From NCBI GenBank assembly GCA_027625915.1, contig JANTQA010000008.1:2869001-2933000 (forward strand): a stretch of DNA of 64,000 nt, given 5' to 3'. Below, one piece after another: positions 36,014-48,030 of this stretch. A program made the translations under genes and the position numbers. Numbering within the stretch: the stretch's first letter is position 1; every line of letters begins with the position of its first letter. Under the pieces are notes generated by a model. That model was given only the letters and a program-made list of their open reading frames with translations. It made no database searches and was not told the DNA's origin. The stretch is from Anaeramoeba flamelloides (Eukaryota; Metamonada; Anaeramoebidae).

Positions 36014-36460
36014 TAAACTCTCATTTAAAATTTTTAACACACCAAAATTCAATTTGTTTAATAAATAATCATTCTTTAATAACTTCTTAAAGAAGTACCA
36101 AATTAGAACCATTCAATAATTGAAATATATATAATTATTTATATTTTTCAATACCAATAAAACAAAAAAATAATAATTTTCAAAACTAATAAATTGAGAT
36201 TGTATTAAAAATTTTGGAGAGAGCAAAACAAAAAAAATATTGGTAAATTTTTTTAAATTCTATTAACAATTATTGATCGATCAAAGATTAGATGAATTCA
36301 ACTAATTATATTTTAGTTCTTCTGTTTCGAACAACTTAACTCTAACCGAATCTGAACTTGTTCGAAAAAATTTTTTTGATGGAATGATATAGTTTACGTA
36401 ATTCAAAAAATGAAATGGAAACAAAAAACTAAAAAATGATTAAATTATCTACCAATTTTT
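36014..36460 (+). mobile_element. MITE family 2, partial and diverged copy
   Basis: Starts TTTTTAACACACCAAAATTC like the copy at 45,942 and shares TTGATCGATCAAAGATTAGA and CTTCTGTTTCGAACAAC; the right end is not found. Confidence 0.55.
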
Positions 36461-36774
36461 CAAAAAACAAATATTTTGATTTTTTTGCTAAATAATTGAC
36501 ATTTTAATCATCACAGAATAATGATTACATTGATTATCTTTTCTAGAAAAAAATCCTATTTTTTATTTTCAGAAAGGCAAGTTTGGTACATAATATAGGT
36601 TATCAAAAAATTCTAATTTAGGTATATTACTGAAATTTTCACAAAAAAAAAATCAAAAAGGAGAATAAAATTAAATTTTTGGAATTTTTTTTGTCTCAAT
36701 GTTTCGATTATTACCTTTTCAATATTTAATATAGAAAAATTGGAAATAAATTAATTTTTTAGGGTCTAGTGATT

Positions 36775-36975
36775 TACTAGAGCCAATTCCACTTTTAAGG
36801 TATAAATTTCAATGAAAATTAAGACAAAATAAAAATCTAAAATTAAGACACAAAATTGAGATACTATTAAAATAATTTGAAAAAAAAAATTACAAATTTT
36901 TTTCCCTTATTTGAGATTTTTTTGTACAACAAATCTCGTTAAAATTTTTTGTCTTAAAAGTTTAACTGACTGTCG
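36775..36975. mobile_element. Old copy of the 8,385 fold-back MITE
   Basis: CCACTTTTAAGGTATAAATT .. TTGTCTTAAAAGTTTAACTG keeps the arm order and length of the 8,385-8,585 element, but many positions differ both from it and between its own arms, so it inserted much earlier. Confidence 0.65.
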
Positions 36976-38606
36976 AAAAAATGATTATGATCCAAAAATT
37001 TGAAAATATTAATTTGATAAGAATAAGACATAAACCCTGAAAACAACTTATATTAACAGTATAAAGCAAGTCAAAATATATGAAAAATACTTTTGAAAAA
37101 CTATAAAATTGTAAAATTTTCTGAATATGAAATTTTTTACCCCATTGAATTCTTAATTTTTGGTTGATACTATTTCAAAAACACAATCATTCTTCATAAA
37201 ACTTGATTTTTTCAAAGGTTTTTATTCCAAACAAGATAATACTTGTAATAATCAAAAAAGATTGGGTTAATAGTTCTAGCTTTTATACTCTACTTGTAAT
37301 TAAAAATCTGATAATATACAATATCATAATGCCTATACATTTGAAAATTTAGTTGTTCTTCTGGATTTAAAGAGAAAAAGATTGAAACAAACAACATTTT
37401 TAAATATCGGTTCATACTACTAGCCTTTTTTTATATGAGCTTTATTCTACTTTAAAAGAAATAAATTTCTCTATTCTTTGTATTGAAATAATAATTAGAC
37501 CTCAGACAATCTGTAAAAACAACTTAGTGGACTTTTCTAATTTCCTGGCCCCTGAATAATATAATTATGACTGATAGTATATTTTTTAACTTAAAAGTTT
37601 ACTGAGTCAAGGGTTCATGTTAAAATTTAATATTTTTTTCTTTTTTGTGTAAATGTTGTATTTTTGGGAGAATTATTTTTCTTTCCAAATAAACTATATT
37701 TCAAAATCATTTTTCCATTAAAAATCAAATTTTGAAAATAAATATTTTTATAAATTGAAGTTATCAATTATTTTAAAAAAAAATATTATTTTAATATTCA
37801 TTTCTACCTACTAGAAATATTTGTTTTTCATCTAAAAATAAAATTAAAAAAAGGTAAAAAAATTGGGAAATTTATTAAGAAATTAATTTATAAAAATTTG
37901 CCTTTAAAAATTTTCATAAACCAAAATTCTCTTATAACTGGGACTTTATTCTTTCTGAATAAAATATTAAGAGTTTATTGCAATGTTCTAAATATATTTT
38001 CAGATAAAGTGAAAAGTAAGAGAATGAAGAGGTTAACAAAAGAACTTTCATTTGGCTGGTTTTTGTTGATAAATACTGTCACAGTTTTTTTTCAATAATT
38101 ATTTTCTAATAAAATCCTCATAAAATCACGAAAAATCAGTATATCTTGGCTTTCTTTCACTGGAATTCTTTGAAGCCATTTAATAAGCTAAGGAATTGAT
38201 TACCAACCCCTATAAAACAGAAAATAAGAATATTTCCTTAGCCCAAATTAAAGATTACAAATAATTCAAAGTAATATTGGAGAACCTTTAAAAAAACATC
38301 TGTTTCATAAAATTAAAGGACTTAGTAGTTTTTGAGCTTTTTTCCGATTTTGTAAGTCCCAAAATAAATTGTATTTTAAATGAATCAGTCCTTGAGATTT
38401 AAAATACAATAATTTTTCCACAAAATTATTCAATTTAATAATACTTCAATAAAATATTTTTACATATATGAAACCACTTAACTTGTTGAAAAAACAACAC
38501 CTTTTGAAAACTTCTTTGATATTCGGAAATTAACAACCCAACAAAATCAAACAATTGATATTTTTCTATTTTTTTAAAAATAAGTTTTCGAATAAAATCA
38601 TAAACA

Positions 38607-41600
38607 ATGACGAGAAATGTTCCTCAACAATTTCTTCAAGCACTTAAAAACCAAGATCAAGAAGCAATTAAATTAACCTTCCCAAGAGGCGATTTAACGA
38701 ATTTGAAACAGCCAATTTTAGCTTTGCCTTCTATTAAGCAAAACAAATTGGAAACGATCAAACTGTTAATGCAACTCGGGTGTAAGAAAGAACTCAACAG
38801 ATTGGTAGATGAAGAATATTTCTTATTTTACTGTTTACGAAAGGGGATTCCTTTGAAATTCATCAAGGTGTATGTTGAAGAAGGGGCTGATCCAAAATTG
38901 AAGGATCCACAAGACGGATCGACGCTCTTGCATCTGTGTTACGAAAAAAAATTGGGCTTCGAATATATCAAATATTTTAAAGACTTTATCTCTATTTCTG
39001 AACCAAACGACTTTGGAGAAACGATTTTAGGAATGTGTTTGGAGTCAACGATTTTGGATTATGACCTTTTGCTCTATTTAGTTGAAAACGGTGCATCTTT
39101 AAAAATCAAAAACAGTGACAACCAAACCCCACTGCATATTGCGTGCGAACAAGACACTGAAAGGGACTTGATTGAATTAATGATCAAGAAGGGAGCCATT
39201 GTCAATTTGGAGGACGGGAATGGGATGTTGCCCATCCAGTATCTCTTTCCCAAAAAAGTTGGAATGAGGACACTCAAAGTTTTTTTTGAAGCTGGCGTCG
39301 ATCCGAACACATTAGATCCCTACAGGAACAATTTGCTCCATTGGTGCTGTTTGGAGAATTTAGGGACAAATTTCGATTACCTAATTGAGATTGGGGTTTC
39401 CACAAAGGCTATAAACTCCACAAAGGAAACGCCTTTGCATTTGCTAATGAAAAACCCAAATGCAGAAATTGGATATCTGAAGAAATTAATCGACTCTGGT
39501 TGCAACCCAAATGCCGTAAACATTAATGGATACACAGCCTTGCATGTAGCCATCGACAATAACCAAAAGGAGGAGACTATTAATTACTTATCAAACTACA
39601 CCAACCTAACTCTTGTTGATAATAATAAAGATACTCTGATAAATTTGATGATTGTTCAGACGTACCCTTTAAAAATGGTTCAGGAATATTTCCAAAGAGG
39701 GTGCCCAATTGACATAATTAATGAGTCTGGATTTTCTTCTTTGCATTATGCATGCAAGCAACCCGAATTAAATATCGAGTTAATCAAATTTTTAATTGAG
39801 AATGGGAACAAGAATAACGCTAAAACAAAGAAGGGCGAGTTGCCTTTACTTTTTGCTGTCACAAATCAAACAGTCAATAAAGAAATCTGCCAATTACTAC
39901 TCTTTGAGTCAATTAATTTGGACAAAATTACAAACCAAAATATTTTGAATCTCTATTTCCAATCTGGAAATAATGATTTACAAGTTGTAAAGTTACTTGT
40001 CAAAAATGGTGCACAAATTGATAAAAGCCTTGAGAATGGAATAGATACATTTTTAAATGTTGTACTGAGAACAAACCCAAGCAAAGAGTGTTTAAAATAT
40101 TTATTAGACATTGGCGATTTTGATGTAAATTTAATCTCTGAATCTAGATATAGTTCTTCCTGCCCCTTGTACGTGGCAGTATATTCTGAAAACATACCTT
40201 GTATCCAATTACTTCTTGACTATGGTGCAGACTTAAACATAAATTTAGTAAGTTATTCCATGCAATCTTACAAATTGCCTTTTTTTTTTTTTTAATATTT
40301 TGTATTAAATTTTTTTCTTATATTTTGATTTATTTTGTTATTGCCGTTTTATGAATCAAAACTTGTCAAAATTTTTAAATCTATTTCAAAACATAGTATT
40401 TCATTCCAAATTGTATTTATATCCGTTACAATGCAGTTTAGGAAATTTAAAAACAAACAATTACTTTGTTTTTTTTGAATAAAAAAAGTAAAAAATCAAA
40501 AACTTTCGGGTCTAAATGATTAAAACAAACCATTCTTGACTGGAAAAAAATATTTGAAATGAAATGAAAAAATGTGGAAAAAATGATAAAACCAAATGTG
40601 ATAAATCAATCTTTTGATTGATTTTAAAATTCGGTATCTTGATAATGTGTTCGAAAAATTATCAGAGAGTTTTGAAACAAATTAATCTTGAGAGGCACTA
40701 TATTTAATAAATTTTTGGAAAAAAAATTAAAATTCTATTTCAAAATTCCTCTTTAAAATTAAACAAAAAATGTAAAATAAATTCATAACCATATTTACTT
40801 TAATCCCAAATTATTACCTATCTATTTTAAAAAATATATAATAATACTTAGCCTGCTCAAGAAACGTCTCTCTTGCATTGTGTAGTGGATGAAGAGACAT
40901 ATGAAACCTTTGAATTTCTGATTAAAAAGGGTATTGATGTCCAAACAAACCAAAAACACACACCACTCCATGAAGTTTGTGAATTAATTTGTCCATCTAA
41001 ATTTCAATTATTATTATTAAAAAATGGTGCGGATATAAATGCACTTAACGAAGACTCAGAAAAACCCGCACAATTAATGTTTCACAGTTGTATTGGCAAT
41101 AATCAAAAATATTTAAGAAGAATTTATGAAATGATGAAAAATTTTTTTGATTATGGAATGGAAATTTCAGATTGTTCTTTACATGGTGAATCATTTCTAA
41201 ATTTATTAGCTGATTATCAGGTGACATATTTACCTTTGTATCATCTGTTACTTGAAAAGGGGTTGGATCCAAATACAAAGACTTTTAATGGGGAAATACC
41301 TTTACGTTTATACAGTCTTAGTAATGATGTTCAATTCTTATTTTTATTATATGGAGCAGATCCAAATATTAAAAACAACAAAAACAATTCTATTTCTCAA
41401 CTGGGCGGTAATACAAAAAATATTGCAAAACTAAATAAAAAAATGTTGAGTTATCAAAAAGATTTTTTAAAATTATTCAGTGAATCTTTGTTTACAGATT
41501 TTGAAATTAAAAATTTTAAAATTCATAAAATATTTGTTGAAACTAGGATTGATCAAAAAATTGATCAGCAAGTCATTAAAACTCTGGAGAAATTTAATGA

Positions 41601-42138
41601 GATTCAGCTTCAAACATTTTTTGATTGGGTTTATTCTGGTATTTTACCAGAAAAGAATGATGATTTAAGCTTTATACAAGATATATGTAAAAAATTACAA
41701 TTATTTGACAAAATCAATGAGAAATCTCATAGATTGGGGTTACAATCAGATTTACAAAGACTGCTAAAGGATGAAGACTCAATGGATTTTACAATTAAAA
41801 TTGATGACGATTATATTATTTGTCATAAATTTGTTTTGATTGCTCGTTCTAATCTTTTCAAATCAATGTTTTTAAATATTAATGAAAAGACTATTAATCA
41901 AGTGTCGAATTATAACACAATCGCTTATGAATCTTTAGAACTTTTGATTCAATTTTTATATACAGACCAAATTGAATTCATCGCAGATCATGATATTGAA
42001 GTCACAATAGAAGAATTGACAGACTCCGTAGATTATTATCAATTAAATAAAAATAATATTCTGAGTGAAATATTGAATTTAAAGAAAATATTATTTGAAG
42101 AGGATCATGCACAAATATCTGAACTTGATGAGCTGTAA
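38607..42138 (+). CDS. Ankyrin-repeat protein with C-terminal BTB domain(s), two exons
   Basis: Exons 38,607-40,247 and 40,852-42,138; donor GTAAGT, acceptor ACTTAG, both phase 0, giving 975 residues. Exon 1 is almost entirely ankyrin repeats of about 33 residues (examples GETILGMCLE, NQTPLHIACEQD, KETPLHLLM, GYTALHVAID). Exon 2 continues them (HTPLHEVCE) and then has a diverged BTB-like block (LFTDFEIKNFKIHKIFVETR .. FFDWVYSGILP) followed by a clear BTB/POZ domain (MDFTIKIDDDYIICHKFVLI .. RSNLFKSMF .. LELLIQFLYTDQI). BTB/ankyrin proteins often serve as Cullin-3 substrate adaptors; here that is inference. The frame after 40,247 runs into intron sequence, so the stop at 40,295 is not used. The protein is acidic and has no membrane segment. 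Confidence 0.9.
40248..40851 (+). other. 604-bp intron of the ankyrin/BTB gene
   Basis: GTAAGTTATT at the 5' end and AATAATACTTAG at the 3' end. No repeat element seen inside. Confidence 0.85.
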
Positions 42139-42411
42139 AATATAACTGATGTGCAATTTTGTAATAATATAAACTAAAATTCAAAAATTTTGAAACAGTT
42201 AAAAGAATAAATATTGGATATTGTTTTTTTGAAAAAAAAAATATCAAATATATTAAGTGATGTAGATCTAAAAAATATAGCATCATTTTTTATATTTTTT
42301 TTTAATATTTTTGCTTGAGAAAAATTACAACAATACAATTTTATTCAATAAGGAAATATTTTATTTTTTTTACATTTTTCCCCTGGCTGAATCTTCTTTA
42401 TATTGGGAAGA

Positions 42412-42581
42412 AGAGTTACAAAGGAAAAAGATCAAGTGGGTTACTTGCTAATACTGTGGCATTGAAACACGAAAGTATGAGTAACTTGAAAATAAAAACA
42501 AAAAGGCAAAGGCTAAAAATGACCAAAGGTTTAAAGCAAATCAGATCAAAAAAAAAATTAGAAATTACAACAATTAAATAA
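42412..42581 (+). CDS. Possible terminal exon or coding scrap, basic peptide
   Basis: An open stretch of higher G+C than its surroundings, encoding a Lys/Arg-rich peptide (KGKRSSGLLANTVALKHESM then SNLKIKTKRQRLKMTKGL) and ending at TAA 42,579-42,581. The upstream part of the same frame (42,315-42,400) is hydrophobic A/T-rich sequence and probably not coding. It could be a last exon of an unseen gene or a pseudogene piece; no family recognised. Confidence 0.2.
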
Positions 42582-42899
42582 CGATCCTCAAGTGAACATT
42601 CATGATCAATTATCTAATTATTAAATAAACCAAAAGTATCGTGGCTGTGATTTTGGGAGTTCTTAATTAAAGATAGCATTTTTTTTGTTTTCGATTTTTT
42701 GCCATTGCTTTTTATAAACCATTTTTAAATTTCAATTATTTTTCTTCTTTTATATTTTTGCTTTCTTCAATTCAATTTTTGACCTTTGTTTTTAAATATA
42801 AAAAAAAATGGGGTATGTTTATCCCTTGAAAAATCGTGATATCTATTATTTTTACGTTTAAATTGTCTGTTGAGGAAATTTAAGTAAAAGGACATTTAG

Positions 42900-43433
42900 A
42901 GTGTAATTTACACTTCTTCCATCAATAAAAAAAATAAGGAAATAATTTTTTATCATTTTTTTGTTTTGTTTTTTGCCTTCCTATTAGTTTTACAATTACA
43001 TAATATGGTTTACTATTGAATGATAAAATATTTTTGAATGTTTGATATTAGGTTATTGTTAAGTTGTTAAAAATAGAAGAACTCACATATAATTAGTTTG
43101 GGGTATATAACCATTTTGCTTGAACAATATTTGTAATTGAATTTTAACAATTTTATCAATACATTTTTTTTTGCCTCATCTTCTAATTTTTTAAAACTAT
43201 CTTGATTTTATTAGTATTAATGATTATATCTATTTTTATTGTGGTGATTTTTTATTTTTTGTTTTGGTTTTTTTTTCTTCTTTTTTTGTGTGGTATATTG
43301 TAAAGATAAATAATTGTTAATGTTTTAATTATCATGTGGTTCCATATTTAGTATTTTTTAAATAATATATTTAATATGATTTTTTTTTTAATTTTGGATT
43401 ATTGTGTCTAAAAAACGTTGAATATGAGTTTAT
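42900..43433 (-). mobile_element. MITE family 2, diverged reverse copy
   Basis: Reversed, it matches 45,942-46,502: AAAATAGAAGAACTCACATA at 43,071 corresponds to the inverse of the block at 46,250. The right end ATTTTGGATTATTGTGTCTA lies at 43,393. The left end is unclear. Confidence 0.5.
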
Positions 43434-43889
43434 GAAGTACTATCCAACTTTTATAGTTAGAAGATGTTACTTATAATACTTATATCAGATTTGAAAGAAT
43501 GTTTATTCACAGGATCTTTTTATAAATTAAATTTTTAGGTTATCTATTTTGATTATTTATAAATTTATTTTTTTAAGTTTTCCTTTTTTTTTTCTTGAAA
43601 AAGGATATTTATTGCATTTAGTTTTTTTAATTATTATTTTTTTAAAAAGTAGAAAATAAGAAAAATAATTACCGAACTATCATATTATTTTGATGGGTAG
43701 AGTATTAAAGAAAATAAATCAAACTGGAAATTTCACGTTTTCTTATACTCTTATTCAGTAGATAAGAACCAACTTTATTTAAGAAATAGAACATATTCTA
43801 TGAGTTTAATTCATTATTCTTTATAAAAAAAAAATTTCAATTTTTAGATCAAAATCATTAATTCTCATTTGAACATTTTAAGATTTTTG

Positions 43890-44290
43890 TTTTTAGATTG
43901 ATTGCTTTTTTTTTCTTTTCTCTTTTGCTTTTTTTTTTTTCCAAATTCTATTTGAATAAAAAAAAGTTTTTGAAACTCCAAATTAACATATAGAAAAGTG
44001 AAATTTTTTAATTTCTTTTAAAAGGAATACATTTACAATTTAAAAATTTTGGTGTTAAAATTTTTAAATTTCTGACATAAATTGAGAAATTTTGCAACAA
44101 GTGTTACAATGAAAGTGACAGAAAATTTTTTTTTTTTATTTTTTAAATTTTATGGTTTGTTCATGTATTTCTTTTATGAATCTCAACTCTTATCTGAAGT
44201 TTATTATTTTTCTTGTATCCTAAAAAATCATATGTAGGTTGATTCTTAAAAAAATTGAATTTTTTATTTTTGGTTGGGCCCCTTTGAGTG
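43890..44290 (+). repeat. Dispersed repeat family 6, copy 1
   Basis: Matches the reverse complement of about 60,825-61,265 over some 400 bp; the block CCAAATTCTATTTGAATAAA followed by AAAAGTTTTTGAAACTCCAA is identical in both. No TIRs found. Confidence 0.7.
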
Positions 44291-44714
44291 AAAAGGAGTT
44301 GATAATTGTATTATACTGGATTTAATTTCTGTGGGTCTGATAACAATACCTCTAATATGATCAACATCTGCCAATAAAGTATTACACGCTACCAAAACAA
44401 TAGTCGTGATTTATAAAAATTTGATATAATCGACATAAAAGGAAACAATCAACAATACATTTAATATAAGGTTGATAAAAAACATTCTTAACAATCATTT
44501 TTGTCTTTTAGTTATTTTTTAATCCTTTTTCTTTTGTTTTTTCTAGACTTTATAGGAAAGAAATATTTTTCTTACTTTATTTTTTTTACACAAATGAAAA
44601 GATATCTAATTGACTTTAATCTTGTCTTCATCTAGCTATGATCAAAAAATATAAATGTAAGTTTGTAGGTTAATGAAGATATAGGGGAAATTTTGTTGTA
44701 TCATCTCTCTCTCC

Positions 44715-44900
44715 CTTTCTATATAAACTATCTTTCAAAATCATTGACCCATTAAAAATCAAATTTTAAAGAAAAATATTTTTAATAATTGAAGTTATCT
44801 ATTATAATATAAAAATTTCGATTTTAATATTCAATACTATACTCAAGAGATATTTATTTTTTATATAAAAATAAAAGAAAAAAAAATAAAAAAAAAACTG
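44715..44900 (+). repeat. Family 4 arm, third copy
   Basis: ATTAAAAATCAAATTTTAAA .. AATTGAAGTTATCTATTATA parallels 37,700-37,870. Confidence 0.55.
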
Positions 44901-45257
44901 TTAAAAAAAATTTTGCCATTTATATTGAAAGAAGCATTACATAAAAAATAGAAAATTTAAAAAATTAAAAAAACCCATTTATCGATTATCCTTCCATTTT
45001 AATAACTAAATCTAATCTCTTTTTCATATTTGAAACCAATTTTTTCATTAATACATCTGTTACTTCTTTCCAATTTTTCATTTTCATTTTCCATTTTAGC
45101 AAAATACTGTCAAAAAAAAAAAAAAGAGAAAAAATGATTTATTTGCAAACTTTTCATTGTGAGAGGAAAAACTTGAAAACCTTACAAAAGAAATTCAAAA
45201 TTCAAATGTAAGGTGGGCTATTTATTATGAAATTTAGTTTATATATACAGTCATATA

Positions 45258-45786
45258 AACCCAATTCCAAAAATTTGAACACACCCAAATTCAAAAATAG
45301 GAAAAAACAATCATATTTTCTTGTATTTTTTCAAACATAAAATTAAACCATATTTAAATTGCCAAGTATTAGTATTTTTAAAGTAATAATTTTTATCTAT
45401 ATTATTAAACCAACAAAATAAAAAGAAAATAAAAACCGGTTTTTCAAAATTGATGAATTGAGCTGAACATAAAATTTGTATCTGTAAATTTGTTGAAATT
45501 TCACCAACAATTATTAAGCGATCAAATGATAAGATATCATCAACTAATTTTATATGATTTTCTATTTAACAAAGATAAGGCTAGACTTCTACCAACATTC
45601 GAAAAAAATTCCCCATCAAACCAAACAGATTACTTAACTGAAAAAAGGTAATGAAAACAAAATAAAAAAGAAAAAACTTGAAATAGTTTATAAAATCAAA
45701 ATTATTTAAAAATTGAATGTAAAATGTAGTTTTGTTATTCTTTCGACTTTTTAAACAGTGCCCAAATTTTTCGAATTTAGTTTATA
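45258..45786 (+). mobile_element. MITE family 2, intact-looking copy
   Basis: Ends AAACCCAATTCCAAAAATTT and AAATTTTTCGAATTTAGTTT are inverse and lie in TATA-rich flanks, consistent with TA insertion. The core TTTCACCAACAATTATTAAG and TCAAACCAAACAGATT are shared with 27,840-28,383. Confidence 0.75.
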
Positions 45787-45941
45787 TATACTTTCATCAA
45801 ACAAGTAATATTCAAAAATAAACAACTCATAAATGATAAACAATTAAATATAATAATTGTATTGTGTGAAATACAAATATCTTATTAATTGTATTATTTA
45901 TAAGATAAAAATCAACATTTTTTTGATTAAATTTGTAAATC

Positions 45942-46502
45942 AAACCAAAAGAATTCCAATTCAATATTTTTAACACATCAAAATTCAATTTTTGAAAAAA
46001 AATCCTATTTAATCAATTCTAGAAAAAATACCTAACCAGAATCATTTGTTAATTGAAATGTTAAAAATTGTTTATAAATTACAATATTCAAAAAATAAAC
46101 AAAAAAAAAACATTGTCAATACTAATAAATTATCGGGTGTGTTAAAAATTTTGGAGAACACAAAACAAAAAAAAAATTGTTTTGGTAAATTTGTTTAAAT
46201 TATATTAGAGTTATTGATTGATCAAATGGTTAGATTATAACAACTAATTTTATTTGAGTTCTTCTATTTTGAAGGAAACCCAACTTTAACCTTAAATATC
46301 AATCGTTTTAAAAAAAGTTATTGATAGACGAAGAAAAGTTACATAATCCAAAAAACTAAATGAAAGTAAAAAAACTCTAATATGAATAAATGATTTTCAT
46401 ATTTTGTGAAAAATAAAAATTATTTCTAATTTAAATAAAATATGTAATTTTGTAATTCTTTTAACTGTTTTAACTGTGCCTCAAATTATGAATTTTAGTT
46501 TA
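45942..46502 (+). mobile_element. MITE family 2, second subfamily copy
   Basis: Same length and core order as 45,258-45,786 but with TTTTTAACACATCAAAATTC at the left, like 36,014 and the reversed copy at 42,900. Right end CTGTGCCTCAAATTATGAAT then TTTAGTTTA. Confidence 0.65.
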
Positions 46503-48030
46503 TTTTCACTATTCTAATTTGAAATTTACCTTAAGGGGATAATCTCTATTAAATTTATTTAACCCATATTTAATAGAGATTGAGAAACTTTTTTGTCAAT
46601 TATTTCGATTTGAAAACCCCTGTTTATTTTCAATATTAAAGATTTTTCTAGGTAAGAAGAAATATTTAGAAATTGGCCAAATAAAAAATTATATATACTA
46701 GTACCTTAAGGGTCTTATAAATTCAAAATACTCTTGGTGTGTCTTCTTCCAACCAAAATTTAAAATATAAAAGAGTTTCGAGGAGTATTATAAATATCTA
46801 TAAATAAAACATGGAAAGTGAAAAAAACAAGAGTAAAAATAAATTCGATTTTAATTTTTCATTATTTTTTACATTTTTTCTTTCCATAAATGTATTCTTC
46901 AAAATATCATAAAATACTAGAATTTACAATATTTTGGTTTATCTCTAATTTGTTAACTTTGTATTCATTATTATAAACTAACATATTGTATTTCAACCTT
47001 CAAAGAAAATAAAATTCGGATATATTTTAAATAACCGCTGATAAATAAATATTAAAAAAAGAAACTTGAACAAAAAAGTTTGTAAAATTTTGTAGAATTT
47101 AACTATATTTATAATAAGATCAAGAGAATTAAAAATTATTCAGAGAATCCTCATAATAAAACAAAGGCTAGAAATAACCCACTACTCGTTCTTCAATAGA
47201 TATTTAAACAATTTTTTTTTGATTTTTCAATCCATTTGAATTCTAAATAAATATGGTTCGAACCATTAACACTTTCATAAATTTTAACTAATGTTTTTTT
47301 TTAACTTCGATATTTGAACATGGGAAAAAATGTATATTACCGAGCTAAGATTTAAATTTTGAGCTATGATCTGGAATAAGGTAGTTCTTGAAAAAAATGA
47401 AATACTAATGATTTTTTTTCAAATATTTATGAGGAAATACAAAATTTTGAAAAAAAACAGATTTTTTTCTCTTGAAATTCAAATAACTATCTTTTGAGTT
47501 TTTTTTTTTTATACAAAAAGGTCAATTTAATCCTTCTCTATCCTCTTTATTCTTGATTAAAATTGATTTAATGAATCCGTTTTCTTGTTTATATGATTAT
47601 TGTCATCCAATTAATATGTTTCGTTTATCTCTATATCTAGCAATATTTTTATTACAAGAGTAGAATATTCGAAATGGGTTAAAAATCAAAACTTGGTTTG
47701 TAACATCACTCGATTTTAAAAAAACGGTTCTGGGTTGTTTGTTTAAATTTTTAATTATTATCACAAACAATTCTGAAGACAAACATATGAAAGGTATTAG
47801 TTTTAAACCAATAAACTAGTTCTAAAAGCAATTATATTTTCTCAAAAACCCAAGAAAAGTAGAACAATTACAAGATCTAACTAAAAAAGGAAAAATTCGA
47901 TTTCAATAGAATTTACCTTCCAAACCTACTCTATAAATAGTCCCAAAAAATAGTTTCGAAACAAGACTAATCACAACATGTTCCAAAATTTTTGTTCCAC
48001 TTTTCATTTTTCTTTTTTTTTTCACCTTAA

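Larger units (their letters stand above)
42139..48030. other. Intergenic repeat field, 5.9 kb
   Basis: Contains a possible coding scrap (42,412-42,581), a reversed family 2 MITE (about 42,900-43,433), family 6 repeat (about 43,890-44,290), family 4 arm (44,715-44,900), two family 2 MITEs in near tandem (45,258-45,786 and 45,942-46,502) and a small hairpin at 46,541-46,583 (AATCTCTATTAAA and inverse). From 46,600 to 48,030 I see only A/T-rich filler. Confidence 0.5.

Noticed and set aside
37898-38098. 66-codon plus-strand ORF
   Set aside because: Partly protein-like composition but overlaps the end of repeat family 4 and has no match.
47248-47265. GGTTCGAACC palindrome
   Set aside because: Isolated 10-base palindrome, no tRNA structure around it.
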